A DNA stretch of 64,000 bases from Glaciihabitans sp. (GTDB taxonomy: Bacteria; Actinomycetota; Actinomycetes; Actinomycetales; Microbacteriaceae): positions 19,335 to 83,334 of the forward strand of contig JAODMY010000110.1 in the NCBI GenBank assembly GCA_025465535.1, in the 5' to 3' direction. Within the stretch, counting starts at the first letter, position 1. Each line of letters opens with the position of its first letter. Position numbers and translations under genes: made by a program. Below are positions 54,249-63,941 of the stretch, one piece after another. Under the pieces are notes generated by a model, which searched no databases, had not been told where the DNA came from, and saw only the letters and a program-made list of their open reading frames with translations.

Positions 54249-55847
54249 GTGACTGCCGATAACGACTCTCCCTCCGTATTCACGACCGCCGGCAAGCTGG
54301 CCGATCTCAAGGTTCGCTATCACGAAGCCGTGACGGCCAGTGGTGAAACCGCGATCGAGAAGCAGCACAGGAAGGGCAAGAAAACCGCGCGCGAGCGCAT
54401 CGACACCCTGCTGGATCACGGCTCGTTCGTCGAGCTTGACGAGTTTGTCCGCCACCGCACGCACGCCTTCGGCATGGAGAAGAATCGGCCTTACGGTGAC
54501 GCGGTAGTCACCGGAACCGGAACCATCCACGGTCGCCAGGTCGCCGTGTACAGCCAGGACTTCACCATCTTCGGCGGATCGCTCGGCGAGGTCGCCGGCG
54601 AGAAGATCATCAAGGTCATGGATCTCGCGCTGAAGACGGGTGTGCCGATCATCGGGATGCTCGACTCGGGCGGCGCCCGCATCCAGGAGGGCGTCGTCGC
54701 CCTCGGCAAGTACGGCGAGATCTTCCGACGCAACACGCAGGCGTCCGGGGTCATCCCGCAGATCTCGATCATCATGGGGCCCGCGGCCGGCGGTGCCGTC
54801 TACTCCCCCGCGCTCACCGACTTCGTGATCATGGTCGATAAGACCAGCCAGATGTTCGTGACGGGCCCCGACGTCATCAAGACGGTGACGGGCGAGGACG
54901 TCGGCATGGAGGAGCTCGGTGGCGCCCTCACCCACAACAAGATCTCCGGAGTCTCGCACTACCTCGCGAGCGACGAGGATGACGCGCTCGACTATGCGCG
55001 GACCCTGCTCAGCTTCCTGCCGGACAACAATCTCGCCGAGCTGCCCGTCTACGAGAGCGAGGTCGACCTCGAGATCACGGATGAGGACCGCAGGCTCAAC
55101 ACCATCATCCCGGATTCGACGAACCAGCCGTATGACGTCAAGACGGTCATCGAACACATCGTCGACAGCGCGGACTTCCTCGAGGTGCAGCCGCTCTTCG
55201 CCCCGAACATCGTCATCGGCTTCGGTCGCGTCGAGGGCCGCTCGGTTGGCATCATCGCGAACCAGCCGAGCGCGATGGCCGGAACCCTCAACATCGACGC
55301 CGGTGAGAAGGCTTCGCGCTTCGTGCGGTTCTGTGACGCGTTCTCGATCCCGATCCTGACGCTCGTGGATGTTCCCGGCTACCTTCCCGGGACCGACCAG
55401 GAGTGGACGGGCGTCATCCGTCGCGGGGCGAAGCTGCTCTACGCCTATGCCGAGGCCACCGTTCCGCTTGTCACGGTGATCACGCGCAAGGCCTACGGCG
55501 GCGCATACATCGTGATGGGGTCGAAGCAGCTCGGCGCGGATCTCAACTACGCGTGGCCGACTGCCGAGATCGCCGTCATGGGTGGCCAGGGCGCTGTCAA
55601 CATCCTGTACCGCAACGAGCTGAAGGCCGCGGAGGCCGCCGGCGAGGATGTCGCCGCCGTCCGCACCAAGCTTGCCAACGAATACACCTATAACGTCGCA
55701 TCCCCGTTCCTCGCGGCCGAACGCGGAGAGCTCGACGGCGTAATCGAGCCGGCCGCCACTCGCGTCGTGGTGACCAAGGCGTTGCGCGCGCTGCGCACCA
55801 AGCGTGCGAGCCAGCCGCCCAAGAAGCACGGAAACATCCCCCTGTGA
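54249..55847 (+). CDS. accB: Acyl-CoA carboxylase beta subunit (carboxyltransferase)
   Basis: Transfers carboxyl from carboxybiotin to acyl-CoA (acetyl- or propionyl-CoA). Crotonase-like domains with [36 protein letters not shown] and [30 protein letters not shown] are typical of the PccB/AccD5 type. 532 aa. GTG start. It heads a two-gene operon with the epsilon subunit. The symbol is the actinomycete usage; accD would also be valid. Confidence 0.92.
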   Translation: MTADNDSPSVFTTAGKLADLKVRYHEAVTASGETAIEKQHRKGKKTARERIDTLLDHGSFVELDEFVRHRTHAFGMEKNRPYGDAVVTGTGTIHGRQVAVYSQDFTIFGGSLGEVAGEKIIKVMDLALKTGVPIIGMLDSGGARIQEGVVALGKYGEIFRRNTQASGVIPQISIIMGPAAGGAVYSPALTDFVIMVDKTSQMFVTGPDVIKTVTGEDVGMEELGGALTHNKISGVSHYLASDEDDALDYARTLLSFLPDNNLAELPVYESEVDLEITDEDRRLNTIIPDSTNQPYDVKTVIEHIVDSADFLEVQPLFAPNIVIGFGRVEGRSVGIIANQPSAMAGTLNIDAGEKASRFVRFCDAFSIPILTLVDVPGYLPGTDQEWTGVIRRGAKLLYAYAEATVPLVTVITRKAYGGAYIVMGSKQLGADLNYAWPTAEIAVMGGQGAVNILYRNELKAAEAAGEDVAAVRTKLANEYTYNVASPFLAAERGELDGVIEPAATRVVVTKALRALRTKRASQPPKKHGNIPL

Positions 55848-56119
55848 TGGGCTCGACGAATCCGGGCGGTGAGAGCACGGGGCACGAACCCGCCGAGAGC
55901 GAGACGCCGAGCGAACCGGACATCATCGTGGTCTCCGGCAATCCCGAAGGCCACGAGATGGCTGCGCTGACGGCCGTGCTCAGCGGCGTACTCGAGGAAC
56001 TCGCTGCGGAACGCGGGCGACGCGAAGTCCGCGGACCTTCCGCGTGGCAGCGATCCCAGCGCTCGCTGCGCGCTCCGATGCACCCCGGCCCTGGCGAATG
56101 GCGCAGTTTCAGCGCGTAA
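55847..56119 (+). CDS. accE: Acyl-CoA carboxylase epsilon subunit
   Basis: A 90-aa protein recognised by the C-terminal SAWQRSQRSLRAPMHPGPGEWRSF and the central PDIIVVSGNPEGHEMAALTAVLSG. It is the small subunit that stabilises actinobacterial acyl-CoA carboxylases. The ATG at 55847 shares one base with the accB stop; GTG 55844 would add one residue. The acidic N-terminus is unstructured. Confidence 0.87.
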   Translation: MGSTNPGGESTGHEPAESETPSEPDIIVVSGNPEGHEMAALTAVLSGVLEELAAERGRREVRGPSAWQRSQRSLRAPMHPGPGEWRSFSA

Positions 56120-56132
56120 GCCCTCAAAACCG

Positions 56133-56167
56133 GACGACAGGGCCCGTTTTGACGACAGGGCCGTTTT
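56133..56167. repeat. Tandem 17-18-bp direct repeat after accE
   Basis: GACGACAGGGCCCGTTTT at 56133-56150 is followed directly by GACGACAGGGCCGTTTT at 56151-56167 (one base shorter). T-runs end each copy. It might be a duplicated terminator stub, but no stable hairpin precedes the T-run. Confidence 0.7.
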
Positions 56168-56666
56168 GTTGTTCAGGTCACTAGATAGTGGCGGATCTGG
56201 GGTACAAACGCGAGAATTCGTTGGCTCAACGACGATTTGGCGCGAAACAGGTTGTTCTACTCCCGAACAACCGTCGAAATCAGCAGCTACTGGCCATATG
56301 TACCCCGTTTTTGTCGGTCCTCTAGGGGGTGAATCCCCAAAAATCCGAGAATTCCGTGAAGGTCTCCGCAGGATTGTCCCCCAAATGTCCTCCTAAATGA
56401 CGACTTTGATTCGGGGGCACGGCAATGCAGTATTGATCTTGCTAGGTGTTGCTCTCTGAGTTACACCACCAGGCAGTTGGCCGACTAGGGTAAGCGGGCC
56501 AAATGCTTGGGGGCGGGTCAGGACGATATTCGGGTTATGGTCCTGACCCGGGTCTTGCATAGGGCCGGAGATGTGCTCGTTTAGAGCCGCTCCGGCCCTG
56601 TACTTCTTAAAGGCCACTTCTTAAACGCCGTTCCGGTGTTCCATCAAACACCGGTCCGCAAGCGCT

Positions 56667-56732
56667 GTCTGCCCCCGCCAGATGCGCGTGCCCCCGTACG
56701 TACGGGGGCAGACGCATCACACGGGGGCAGAC
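56667..56732. repeat. 66-bp palindromic repeat element, copy 2
   Basis: Same architecture as the element at 12971: two 33-nt arms around GTAC|GTAC, with mismatches in the variable triplet (CCA against TGT) and two in the inner box. It lies between convergent accE and the two-component membrane gene, 110 bp from the latter's stop. Arm ends GTCTGCCCCCG and the inner CCCCCGTAC are unchanged. Confidence 0.9.
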
Positions 56733-56842
56733 GCCATCTGGAGTCAACCGTCGAGGGTCAACCTTCAAGGGTCACGGTCGAGGGGCAGGGTTGAGCAGAA
56801 GCGCCTCGTTGAGCAGAAGCGCCTGGGGGCCGAGGCGAGCGA

Positions 56843-57901
56843 TCAGATAGCGGGCGCGGCGGGCGCCGCCACCGCACTGCGCGGGATCTCCAGCCACAGG
56901 TTGACCTCGTCGTCCTCGAGCGCCTCCTGGCCGAGAGCACTCGCGCTGTCGTCACCCACCGTGCGCAGTCCGACGACGGTGATGGCGACATCCGATCCCT
57001 CCGGAACCGTTCGCGCGATCACCTTGTCGGCGTCGGTTCCGGCCAGCGCCTCCGCCAGGCGGTTGAGCACGCGCTCCAGATCCTCGTCGGAGAGGTCGTC
57101 GAGACCGCCCTCGTCCAGAAGAGTCACGATGGCGCCGCGGCGCCGCGCGCTCATGACCTGCTCGCGCACGGCATCGTTCAGCAGCTTGCGTCCACGAATC
57201 TCATCGCGGATCGCGCCCTCGAGATGCAGGCACTCCTTACGCTGTTCTTCAGTGAGGTCGCCGTTGGCGTCCTCGATCGTCCGCAGCATCTCCAGGGCCA
57301 TCGAGCTCGTCTGTCCCAAGCGAAACTGACGTTCGAACACGTGGGCCTCCTGGGCGGCCTGCCAGTCGGTCGCCTCGCGTTCGGCGAGGGCAAAGCGCTG
57401 GGCGTCCCGGCTGGCCTTCGCCATGGCGTAGCTGAGCACGTGGGAGATCCCGACCCAGACCACGCTGCCGATGACACCGATGTTGGCGAGCTCTCCGGGA
57501 CCAGCCCAGAGGACGGTCTGGACGACCAGGAATCCGACGCCGATCCACGCGAACGTGTGCCGACGCCTCGTCGAGGTGATCGTCATGAGCGTGCCGACGG
57601 CGGCGACATACCAAGTGCCGTAGCCGTTCTCCAGGTGCGGGTCGAGCTGGCCGCTGACCAGCAGTGGCAACGCGATGACGACCGCGAGATTCAGCCCGGC
57701 CATCCACACCGGTATGCGCGTCGGCCCCCACGGCAGGAGGCTCACGGCCGACGCCACCGCATAGATAATCATGGCGAGGAAGATTGGCCCCGCGCTGAAC
57801 GGAATGCCCCTGATGAGCGAATAGCCTGCGAGCACAAGATGGTAGGCCGAGAAGACGGCGGCCAGGCCGACGACCAGGTAGCGCGGAACCCCGATGTTCA
57901 C
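56843..57901 (-). CDS. Membrane protein, partner of the two-component system
   Basis: A 352-aa protein. Five or six hydrophobic segments occupy roughly residues 8-165. The cytoplasmic part has helices (DAQRFALAEREATDWQAAQEAHVFERQFRLGQTSSMALEML) and a region LRDEIRGRKLLNDAVREQVMSARRRGAIVTLLDEGGLDD that resembles a histidine-kinase dimer/ATPase-like context. It has no visible H-box or N/G-box, so it is probably not an active kinase. The GTG overlaps the kinase stop by GTGA: third gene of the operon. Confidence 0.6.
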   Translation of the reverse strand: MNIGVPRYLVVGLAAVFSAYHLVLAGYSLIRGIPFSAGPIFLAMIIYAVASAVSLLPWGPTRIPVWMAGLNLAVVIALPLLVSGQLDPHLENGYGTWYVAAVGTLMTITSTRRRHTFAWIGVGFLVVQTVLWAGPGELANIGVIGSVVWVGISHVLSYAMAKASRDAQRFALAEREATDWQAAQEAHVFERQFRLGQTSSMALEMLRTIEDANGDLTEEQRKECLHLEGAIRDEIRGRKLLNDAVREQVMSARRRGAIVTLLDEGGLDDLSDEDLERVLNRLAEALAGTDADKVIARTVPEGSDVAITVVGLRTVGDDSASALGQEALEDDEVNLWLEIPRSAVAAPAAPAI

Positions 57902-59301
57902 TTCGTTACCTCCCCGTCAACGGGCGAGCCAGAGCCGATGGCGTCGAGTGCGTCGGCATCATCCAGCGCATCCTGGTCGACCGGCTCACCTGGTTCGTCC
58001 GGTTCACCTGGTTCGTCCGGTTCATCAGATTCGTCAGGTGCGTCAGATTCGTCAAGTACGTCAGTCGCGACGTTTCGATCGAGTGGCCAGCGAACCGTGA
58101 CGACCGCACCCTGATTCGGCGCTGAGACGATCGAGACCGAGCCGCCGCTGTTCGTCACGCGCTCGACAATCGAAATGCGAACGCCAAGGCGCTCGGTCGG
58201 GACAGCCTCGAGAGCGAAACCGCGGCCAGTATCGCTGATCTCGACCTCGATGCCGCCGGGCCGAACGCCCTTCATGGTGACCCGACGCTCGATCTCCGGC
58301 GAATCGCCGGCGTGCTGGACGCTGTTGACCATCGCCTGCACGGCAGCCGAATACACCGCCTCGCCCGCGCTCATCGGGATCGAACGCGACCCGACGTCCC
58401 CACTTCGAACCCGGAACGGCGGCGACATGGTGGCAGCCGCATCCGTGATCCGCTTGGCGATGGCGCGCAGTCGGATGGTCGTGCCATCGTCCGGCTGCAC
58501 GAGGGCGGCATCGTGCAGATGCCCGATGGCGTTGCCGGCCATGACCGCGGCGAGTTCTTCCGCCTCTGGCGTGTACGCCCGCGCGGCCGAGATCAGCGTC
58601 GTGAGCACGCTGTCGTGCACGATCGAGTCGACCTGAACGCGCTCGACCTCCGTCGCGTGCTGCCGCACAGCGTGCCCGTAACGCTCGAGGGCCGTGCTCT
58701 GCGCCCCGTCGACGTTCGAAGCGGTCTGCCTGAGCATCGTGATGATCACAATGACGGCACCGCCGAGGATGATCGCGTAGATCGCGTCGAGTGCGGCGAG
58801 CGGGACAGTGGCGCTTCCACCGGCAGGCGTGACACGAATGACGCCGTAGGCGATCGGCACGAGAAACAGGTAGACGGACGCTGCCCTGGTCGAGAAAGCG
58901 ATCGCAGCGGTCGAGGTCCCCACGGTCAGAATGAAGTACAGCCAGTAATTGTCGGTGTCGATGTGCGGGTGCAGGACCGCGAAGGGCCAGGAGAGCAGGG
59001 CGACAACGTAGACGCCCGCGACGATCCCGTGCGCCGTCCTGACGAAGCGTCCGATGATCGACAGCACGAGCGCCAGAATGAAGCTCGCGCACAGCGCCGA
59101 AACCACGATGGTGGCCCAGAGCGGACTCGCCTGCTTCACCTGGGACATCAGCGCACCGACCGTCTGGGCGCCGAAGACCAGGCCGCCCACCGCGACCGAG
59201 CGCGACAGTACTTTGTCGACCTGCTTGAGGCTGATCGGATTGCGCGCCAGTTTGAGCTGTGGCGCGCTCCGCAATCCCGGGCTAGACGCCATCACCGCCA
59301 T
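57898..59301 (-). CDS. Sensor histidine kinase (NarL/HisKA_3-like, membrane)
   Basis: A 467-aa kinase. About five or six TM helices up to residue 190 precede the dimerisation segment with candidate phospho-His in VDSIVHDSVLTTL (His229). The HATPase has VQAMVNSVQHAG and DTGRGFALEAVPTERLGV. The C-terminus is an acidic, Pro-rich tail (SDEPDEPGEPDEPGEP) encoded by an 18-bp tandem repeat. It starts within the response-regulator gene end (ATG 59301 or 59292), so the two are coupled. Confidence 0.85.
   Translation of the reverse strand: MAVMASSPGLRSAPQLKLARNPISLKQVDKVLSRSVAVGGLVFGAQTVGALMSQVKQASPLWATIVVSALCASFILALVLSIIGRFVRTAHGIVAGVYVVALLSWPFAVLHPHIDTDNYWLYFILTVGTSTAAIAFSTRAASVYLFLVPIAYGVIRVTPAGGSATVPLAALDAIYAIILGGAVIVIITMLRQTASNVDGAQSTALERYGHAVRQHATEVERVQVDSIVHDSVLTTLISAARAYTPEAEELAAVMAGNAIGHLHDAALVQPDDGTTIRLRAIAKRITDAAATMSPPFRVRSGDVGSRSIPMSAGEAVYSAAVQAMVNSVQHAGDSPEIERRVTMKGVRPGGIEVEISDTGRGFALEAVPTERLGVRISIVERVTNSGGSVSIVSAPNQGAVVTVRWPLDRNVATDVLDESDAPDESDEPDEPGEPDEPGEPVDQDALDDADALDAIGSGSPVDGEVTK
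57983..58054 (-). repeat. 18-bp tandem repeats in the kinase tail
   Basis: About four 18-bp units (for example GGTTCACCTGGTTCGTCC at 58001-58018) in a row encode the acidic tail repeats of the kinase. The first two units differ by one base; the others diverge. Multiples of 3 keep the frame, so unit number could vary without frameshift. Confidence 0.75.
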
Positions 59302-59983
59302 CCGGATCCAGTCCGGGAAGAATCCCGTCTTCTACCGCGCGACGCAACAGGTCGACCTTGGTCGGGGCGGGGCGACCCACCTCGATGTACTTGACGCGGA
59401 TTCGGTCGAGGTACTCACGCGCTGTCGAGTAGCCGATCCCGAGTTGTTCTGCCGCGAGCTTCAGGGGGAGACCGGATGCGTAGAGGTGGAGGATTTCGCG
59501 CTCGCGTCGACCCAGCTGTGCCTTCGAGAAGTCGCGGTCCGCGTCGATCGCGCTAGCCCACTCGAGGTTGTTGAGCACGTCACCACGAGCGACCGTCGCC
59601 GCGGCCTGCAGGACCGTGCTTGTGGCAGAGGATTTCGGGATGACGCCGGCGGCACCGGCAGCGAGAGCCTCTCGAACACTTGCGACTCGATCCGCGATGC
59701 TGTGAACAAGAACCGCAGACCCGATGGCCTGAACGCGCTTGACGTTGTCGGTGACGACCGAGCCATCGCCGAGGGAGAGGTCGAGCACGACGACATCCAC
59801 TTCACGCTGGTTGAGTCCCTCGATCAGCTCATCGACATTCGCCGCGGCGAGCACGAAGTCGTATCCCGCTTCGATGAAAGCCGTCTTGAGGCCGAGTCGC
59901 ACCGACTCGTGGTCGTCGACCACCGCAACACGCACTGCACTGGCCCGAACGTTGCTCGCTGTCTCGTCGATGGTGGTCTGCAC
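59282..59983 (-). CDS. NarL/LuxR-family response regulator
   Basis: A 233-aa regulator. The receiver domain has VAVVDDHESVRLGL, the phospho-Asp in VVVLDLSLGDGS, and the Lys in GVIPKSSA. The C-terminal helix-turn-helix is LGRREREILHLYASGLPLKLAAEQLGIGYSTAREYLDRIRVKY, an atypical LuxR helix. First gene of the operon and partner of the downstream kinase. GTG start. Its targets are unknown. Confidence 0.85.
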   Translation of the reverse strand: MQTTIDETASNVRASAVRVAVVDDHESVRLGLKTAFIEAGYDFVLAAANVDELIEGLNQREVDVVVLDLSLGDGSVVTDNVKRVQAIGSAVLVHSIADRVASVREALAAGAAGVIPKSSATSTVLQAAATVARGDVLNNLEWASAIDADRDFSKAQLGRREREILHLYASGLPLKLAAEQLGIGYSTAREYLDRIRVKYIEVGRPAPTKVDLLRRAVEDGILPGLDPDGGDGV

Positions 59984-60163
59984 TCTGCTCGTTCCCCATT
60001 CACTGCGTTGGGCGCTGTCAGCGGCCGTTTACATGGTATCGGGATTGGGATGAACGAGGGTTGATCCTCACCGGTCGAGTCGCGTGATGCACTTTCCCGC
60101 GGAAGGTGACCTCGAGCAGGCATGCAGTAGTCGCGTAGCAGGCGTGCAGCGGCCGACTACCGG

Positions 60164-61396
60164 CTACGAGACACGCACCAGGCGGGCGACGGCCTCGACG
60201 TGGTGGGTGCTCGGAAACAGGTCGAATGCGCGGAGGCCGGCCAGTTCGTAGCCGCGCTCGCGCAGGAGTCCGACATCCCGACTGAGCGCGACGGGATCGC
60301 AGGCGACGTAGACAAGCTGCGCGGGGGCGAGATCCGCGAGCGCGTTGACGACCTCTTTGCCGGCACCGGAGCGCGGCGGATCGAGCACCACGGTCGCGCC
60401 GCTCAGCCGTGACCCGCCCGCGGTGGCGGCGAGGGTTGCGATCCAGCGTTCGACTCGTGCGGTGATCGCCTGGGCGCCGAGCCACTCGCTCAGGTTTTCG
60501 CCAGCGTGCTCGGTTGCTCGCGGGTCGCTCTCGACACTGGTAATCCGGGTCGTCGAGCCAAAGCGATCGCCCACGGCGGCCGCGAGCAGGCCGACTCCGC
60601 CGTACAGGTCGAGGTTCTGGGCACGGGGGTCGAAGAGCGCGGGGTCGATGGCATCCTGCACAGCACGGGTCAACGTCTCGGCCGCGTGGGCGTGCACCTG
60701 CCAGAATCCGCCGTCGTCGAGTCGGAACTCCCGTTCGCCGACGCGCTCGCGAATGGTTATCGGTTTCTGCCTGCCGACGATGAGACGCGCGCCACCGGTG
60801 GAAGGCTCGAGCACGTCGATGTGCTCCTCTCCCGGAAACAGTTCGTCGAGTGGGGCGGTGGATGAAACGGCGTCGGTCGCCAGTGGCAGGTCGCGGACCT
60901 CGATAACCCGGTGGCTCCTCGCGGCGAACGGACCCGGCCGCCCCTGTTCGTCGACGTGCAGGCGGACCCGCGTGCGCCATCCCGTTCCGTCGGCGTTGCC
61001 GGGCAGAGCCTCGACCGTTACCGCCGAGGCGACGCCGGAATCGAGACCGGCCATTCGCTTGAGGGAGTCGGTGAGAACCTGGCGCTTGAGTTCACGCTGG
61101 TGGCCGATCTCGATGTGCCCGAACTCGGCCCCGCCCGCGCGATCCGCAGGCGCACGGTCGATGCTCGCCGCGCTCCAGACGTGGGGCTGGCGATGCTCGC
61201 TCGCGGTGATCACCGTGACCGTCTCCGCCCGCCAGAACGACTTCTTCGAGTCCTCGGTGATGCGCGCGCGCACGGTTTCGCCGGGGATCGCATCGCTGAC
61301 GAAGACGACTCTGCCCTCGTGGCGAGCGACCGAAATTCCGCCGTGCGCGACGTTGGTAACCTCGAGTTCGAGCTCTCGCCCCTGCATTTCACCCAT
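60164..61396 (-). CDS. TrmA/RumA-family RNA (uracil-5-)methyltransferase
   Basis: A 410-aa SAM-dependent methyltransferase acting on rRNA or tRNA uridine. An N-terminal TRAM domain (residues 1-65) precedes the catalytic domain. DLYGGVGLLAAAV binds SAM, VVLDPPRSGAGKE is motif IV, and the catalytic Cys lies in LVYVACDPVALSRD, with a general base Glu in HHVEAVA. ATG 61396; an in-frame ATG at 61387 also fits. Divergent from maf over only 23 nt. Confidence 0.88.
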   Translation of the reverse strand: MGEMQGRELELEVTNVAHGGISVARHEGRVVFVSDAIPGETVRARITEDSKKSFWRAETVTVITASEHRQPHVWSAASIDRAPADRAGGAEFGHIEIGHQRELKRQVLTDSLKRMAGLDSGVASAVTVEALPGNADGTGWRTRVRLHVDEQGRPGPFAARSHRVIEVRDLPLATDAVSSTAPLDELFPGEEHIDVLEPSTGGARLIVGRQKPITIRERVGEREFRLDDGGFWQVHAHAAETLTRAVQDAIDPALFDPRAQNLDLYGGVGLLAAAVGDRFGSTTRITSVESDPRATEHAGENLSEWLGAQAITARVERWIATLAATAGGSRLSGATVVLDPPRSGAGKEVVNALADLAPAQLVYVACDPVALSRDVGLLRERGYELAGLRAFDLFPSTHHVEAVARLVRVS

Positions 61397-61419
61397 CCCT
61401 CAAGCTTAGGAGCAGCATC

Positions 61420-62070
61420 GTGCGTCTCTACCTCGCGTCGACTTCACCAGCGCGACTCGCGACTCTCCGAGCGGCGGGGATCGAGCCGATCCTGCTGTCG
61501 AGCGGCGTTGACGAGGAGGCCGCCGTTCTGGCTGCCGAACTCGCCGCGGCGACTGCGCTGACCGGACCGGAGATGGTTCTGCTGCTCGCGCGGTTGAAGG
61601 CAGAGGCCGTCGCGAGTCACGTCGTGGCCGGCGAGCCGATCGACGGCTTCATCCTGGGCGGCGACTCCGCATTCGAGATCGACGGGGCGATCTACGGAAA
61701 ACCTCACCTGCCAGAGGTCGCGAGGGAGCGCTGGCTGCAGCAGCGCGGTCGCGAGGGTCGGCTGCACTCCGGACACTGGTTGATCGACGCGCGCCGCGAG
61801 TCGTCGGCCGCGGCATCCGCAGGCTCCGTCTCGACCGCGATCGTCCGCTTCGCCGACAACATCTCGGACGCCGAAATCGACGCGTACGTCGCCACAGGCG
61901 AGCCGCTCGAGGTCGCCGGCGCATTTACGATCGACAGTCTCGGCGGGGCGTTCATCCGCGAAATCGTGGGCGATCCGCACGCCGTTGTCGGCCTGTCCCT
62001 CGCCACGGTCCGCGAGTTGCTTCTCGGCTTCGGAGTCAGCTGGCCCGAGCTGTGGAACCTGCCGCGATAG
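61420..62070 (+). CDS. maf: Maf-family nucleoside-triphosphate pyrophosphatase
   Basis: A 216-aa Maf-like protein, hydrolysing non-canonical NTPs. MRLYLASTSPARLATLRAAGIEPILL, GGDSAFEIDGAIYGKP and GAFTIDSLGGAFIREIVGDPHAVVGL are the conserved blocks. TAGGAG lies 7 nt upstream of the GTG. It precedes accA3 by 93 bp. Confidence 0.92.
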   Translation: MRLYLASTSPARLATLRAAGIEPILLSSGVDEEAAVLAAELAAATALTGPEMVLLLARLKAEAVASHVVAGEPIDGFILGGDSAFEIDGAIYGKPHLPEVARERWLQQRGREGRLHSGHWLIDARRESSAAASAGSVSTAIVRFADNISDAEIDAYVATGEPLEVAGAFTIDSLGGAFIREIVGDPHAVVGLSLATVRELLLGFGVSWPELWNLPR

Positions 62071-62149
62071 CCAACCAGTTGTAGGCATCATCCGTGTTCC
62101 GGGATCCGTTTTGTGCCCTCCGGACAAAAGCGCTGGCCCCTCTGCCCCA

Positions 62150-62155
62150 TAGGCT
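62150..62155 (+). promoter_or_regulatory. Probable -10 element of accA3, near-leaderless
   Basis: TAGGCT lies 8 nt before the ATG at 62164, with no ribosome binding site. The spacing fits leaderless transcription, as for purD and the SGNH gene. Confidence 0.4.
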
Positions 62156-62163
62156 GGGTAATT

Positions 62164-63918
62164 ATGGCTCGCATCACCAAGGTCCTCATTGCCAATCGCG
62201 GAGAGATTGCGGTGCGCGTCATCCGCGCCGCCCGCGACAGTGGCATTGCATCCGTTGCCGTCTACGCCGACCAGGATCGGGATGCGCGTCACGTCAAGCT
62301 CGCCGATGAGGCATATGCCCTCGAGGGCACGACGAGCGCGGAGACGTATCTCGTCATCGACAAGATCCTGTCGATCGCGCGCCGCTCCGGTGCCGACGCG
62401 ATCCATCCGGGTTACGGATTCCTGGCGGAGAACGCCGGCTTCGCGCAGGCAGTCATCGACGCGGGCATCGCCTGGATCGGGCCATCGCCCGACGCCATCG
62501 AGAAGCTGGGCGACAAGGTCTCGGCAAGGCATATCGCCGAGAAGGTCGGCGCGCCGCTGGCTCCCGGAACGCTCAACCCGGTCTCCGGAGCAGACGAGGT
62601 GCTCGACTTCGTCGATATTCACGGTCTGCCCGTCGCGATCAAGGCGGCGTTCGGCGGCGGCGGTCGCGGTCTCAAGGTCGCCCGCACCCGCGAGGAGATT
62701 CCCGAGCTGTTCGAGTCCGCGACCCGCGAGGCGATCGCGGCCTTCGGGCGCGGCGAGTGCTTCGTCGAGAAGTACCTCGACCAGCCACGTCACGTCGAGA
62801 CCCAGTGCCTCGCCGACTCGCACGGAAACGTCGTCGTCATCTCGACCCGCGACTGCTCGCTGCAGCGTCGACACCAGAAACTCGTCGAGGAGGCGCCAGC
62901 GCCATTCCTGACCGATGAGCAGAACCTCGCGCTGTACACCTCGTCAAAGGCCATCCTCAAGGAGGTCGGCTACGTCGGCGCCGGAACCTGCGAGTTCCTG
63001 GTCGCGAAGGACGGCACGATCTCCTTCCTCGAGGTGAACACTCGGCTGCAGGTCGAGCATCCCGTGTCCGAGGAGGTCACCGGAATCGACCTCGTCCGTG
63101 AGCAGTTCCGCATCGCAGAGGGCGGAACGCTCGAATACGGCGATCCGAAGCCGCGCGGGCACTCGTTCGAATTCCGCATCAACGGTGAGGATGGCGGACT
63201 GAACTTCCTACCCTCCCCCGGCCCCGTTCGCACGCTTCGCCTCCCAGGCGGCCCCGGTGTCCGCGTCGACAGCGGGGTCACGACCGGCGACGTCATCACG
63301 GGAGCCTTCGACTCGCTGCTCGCAAAGCTGATCGTCACGGGATCCAGCCGCGAGGATGCCCTCGAGCGCGCCCGCCGCGCCCTCGACGAATTCGAGGTGA
63401 CGGGGCTGCCAACCGTGCTGCCGTTCCACCGCAAAATCGTGCGTGATCCCGCGTTCACCTCGAACCCCTTCCGCGTCTACACCCGCTGGATCGAAGAGGA
63501 ATTCGTCAACGACATCGAGCCGTGGAGCGGCGAGCTCGAACTCGAGCCGGCCGGCTCAGCCCCCCGCCACAAGGTCGTTGTCGAAGTCGACGGCAAGCGG
63601 ATCGCCGTCTCGCTTCCCACGAAACTGCTTCCGTCATCCGGCGGGCTAGCCAACACTCCGGCCCCGAGGCGCCACGGCGGCGGCGCGGTCAGCACCGTCA
63701 CGGGCGACTCTGTTTCGGCGCCAATGCAGGCGACCGTCGTGAAGCTCGCCGTTGCCGACGGCGACCGGGTCGTCAAGGGCGACCTCGTGCTCGTGCTCGA
63801 GGCCATGAAGATGGAGCAGCCGATTCTCGCGCACAAGGATGGCGTGGTCGCGGCCCTCAATGCGGCGGTCGGCACGACCGTCTCCTCCGGGCACGTGCTG
63901 CTCAGCATCTCCGACTAG
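62164..63918 (+). CDS. accA3: Acyl-CoA carboxylase alpha subunit (biotin carboxylase plus biotin carrier)
   Basis: A 584-aa protein. Residues 1-450 form the biotin carboxylase ([41 protein letters not shown]-grasp loop, [14 protein letters not shown]). Residues 515-584 are the biotinyl carrier with EAMKMEQ, the Lys biotinylated by BirA. It works with AccB/AccE encoded about 6 kb upstream. The ATG at 62164 gives the family start; the ORF-track start at 62113 is upstream non-coding. Confidence 0.95.
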   Translation: MARITKVLIANRGEIAVRVIRAARDSGIASVAVYADQDRDARHVKLADEAYALEGTTSAETYLVIDKILSIARRSGADAIHPGYGFLAENAGFAQAVIDAGIAWIGPSPDAIEKLGDKVSARHIAEKVGAPLAPGTLNPVSGADEVLDFVDIHGLPVAIKAAFGGGGRGLKVARTREEIPELFESATREAIAAFGRGECFVEKYLDQPRHVETQCLADSHGNVVVISTRDCSLQRRHQKLVEEAPAPFLTDEQNLALYTSSKAILKEVGYVGAGTCEFLVAKDGTISFLEVNTRLQVEHPVSEEVTGIDLVREQFRIAEGGTLEYGDPKPRGHSFEFRINGEDGGLNFLPSPGPVRTLRLPGGPGVRVDSGVTTGDVITGAFDSLLAKLIVTGSSREDALERARRALDEFEVTGLPTVLPFHRKIVRDPAFTSNPFRVYTRWIEEEFVNDIEPWSGELELEPAGSAPRHKVVVEVDGKRIAVSLPTKLLPSSGGLANTPAPRRHGGGAVSTVTGDSVSAPMQATVVKLAVADGDRVVKGDLVLVLEAMKMEQPILAHKDGVVAALNAAVGTTVSSGHVLLSISD

Positions 63919-63941
63919 AGCAGTATTTCTCTCCTAACCGC

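Larger units (their letters stand above)
56120..56842. other. Gene-free, low-GC, hairpin-rich interval
   Basis: 723 bp with no convincing ORF; hand count gives about 50% GC over 56161-56280 against roughly 65% elsewhere. Perfect inverted repeats follow one another: 56218-56232 (6 bp), 56250-56272 (8 bp), 56514-56550 (11 bp), 56561-56599 (10 bp) and 56633-56654 (8 bp), then the 66-bp palindrome. Two copies of GACGACAGGGCC(C)GTTTT start at 56133 and 56151, just after accE. It could be a structured RNA, a remnant of a mobile element or an insertion site. Confidence 0.6.

Noticed and set aside
56430-56500. tRNA-like D-arm on the minus strand (GTGTAACTCAGAGAGC)
   Set aside because: Looked like a tRNA start, but no anticodon or T-arm with proper stems could be assembled.
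56393-56617. 74-aa ORF on the minus strand
   Set aside because: Lies in the hairpin-rich gap, has no recognisable domain or ribosome site, and its sequence is spanned by inverted repeats; treated as chance.
61444-62874. 476-aa minus ORF opposite maf and accA3
   Set aside because: Shadow spanning two real genes.
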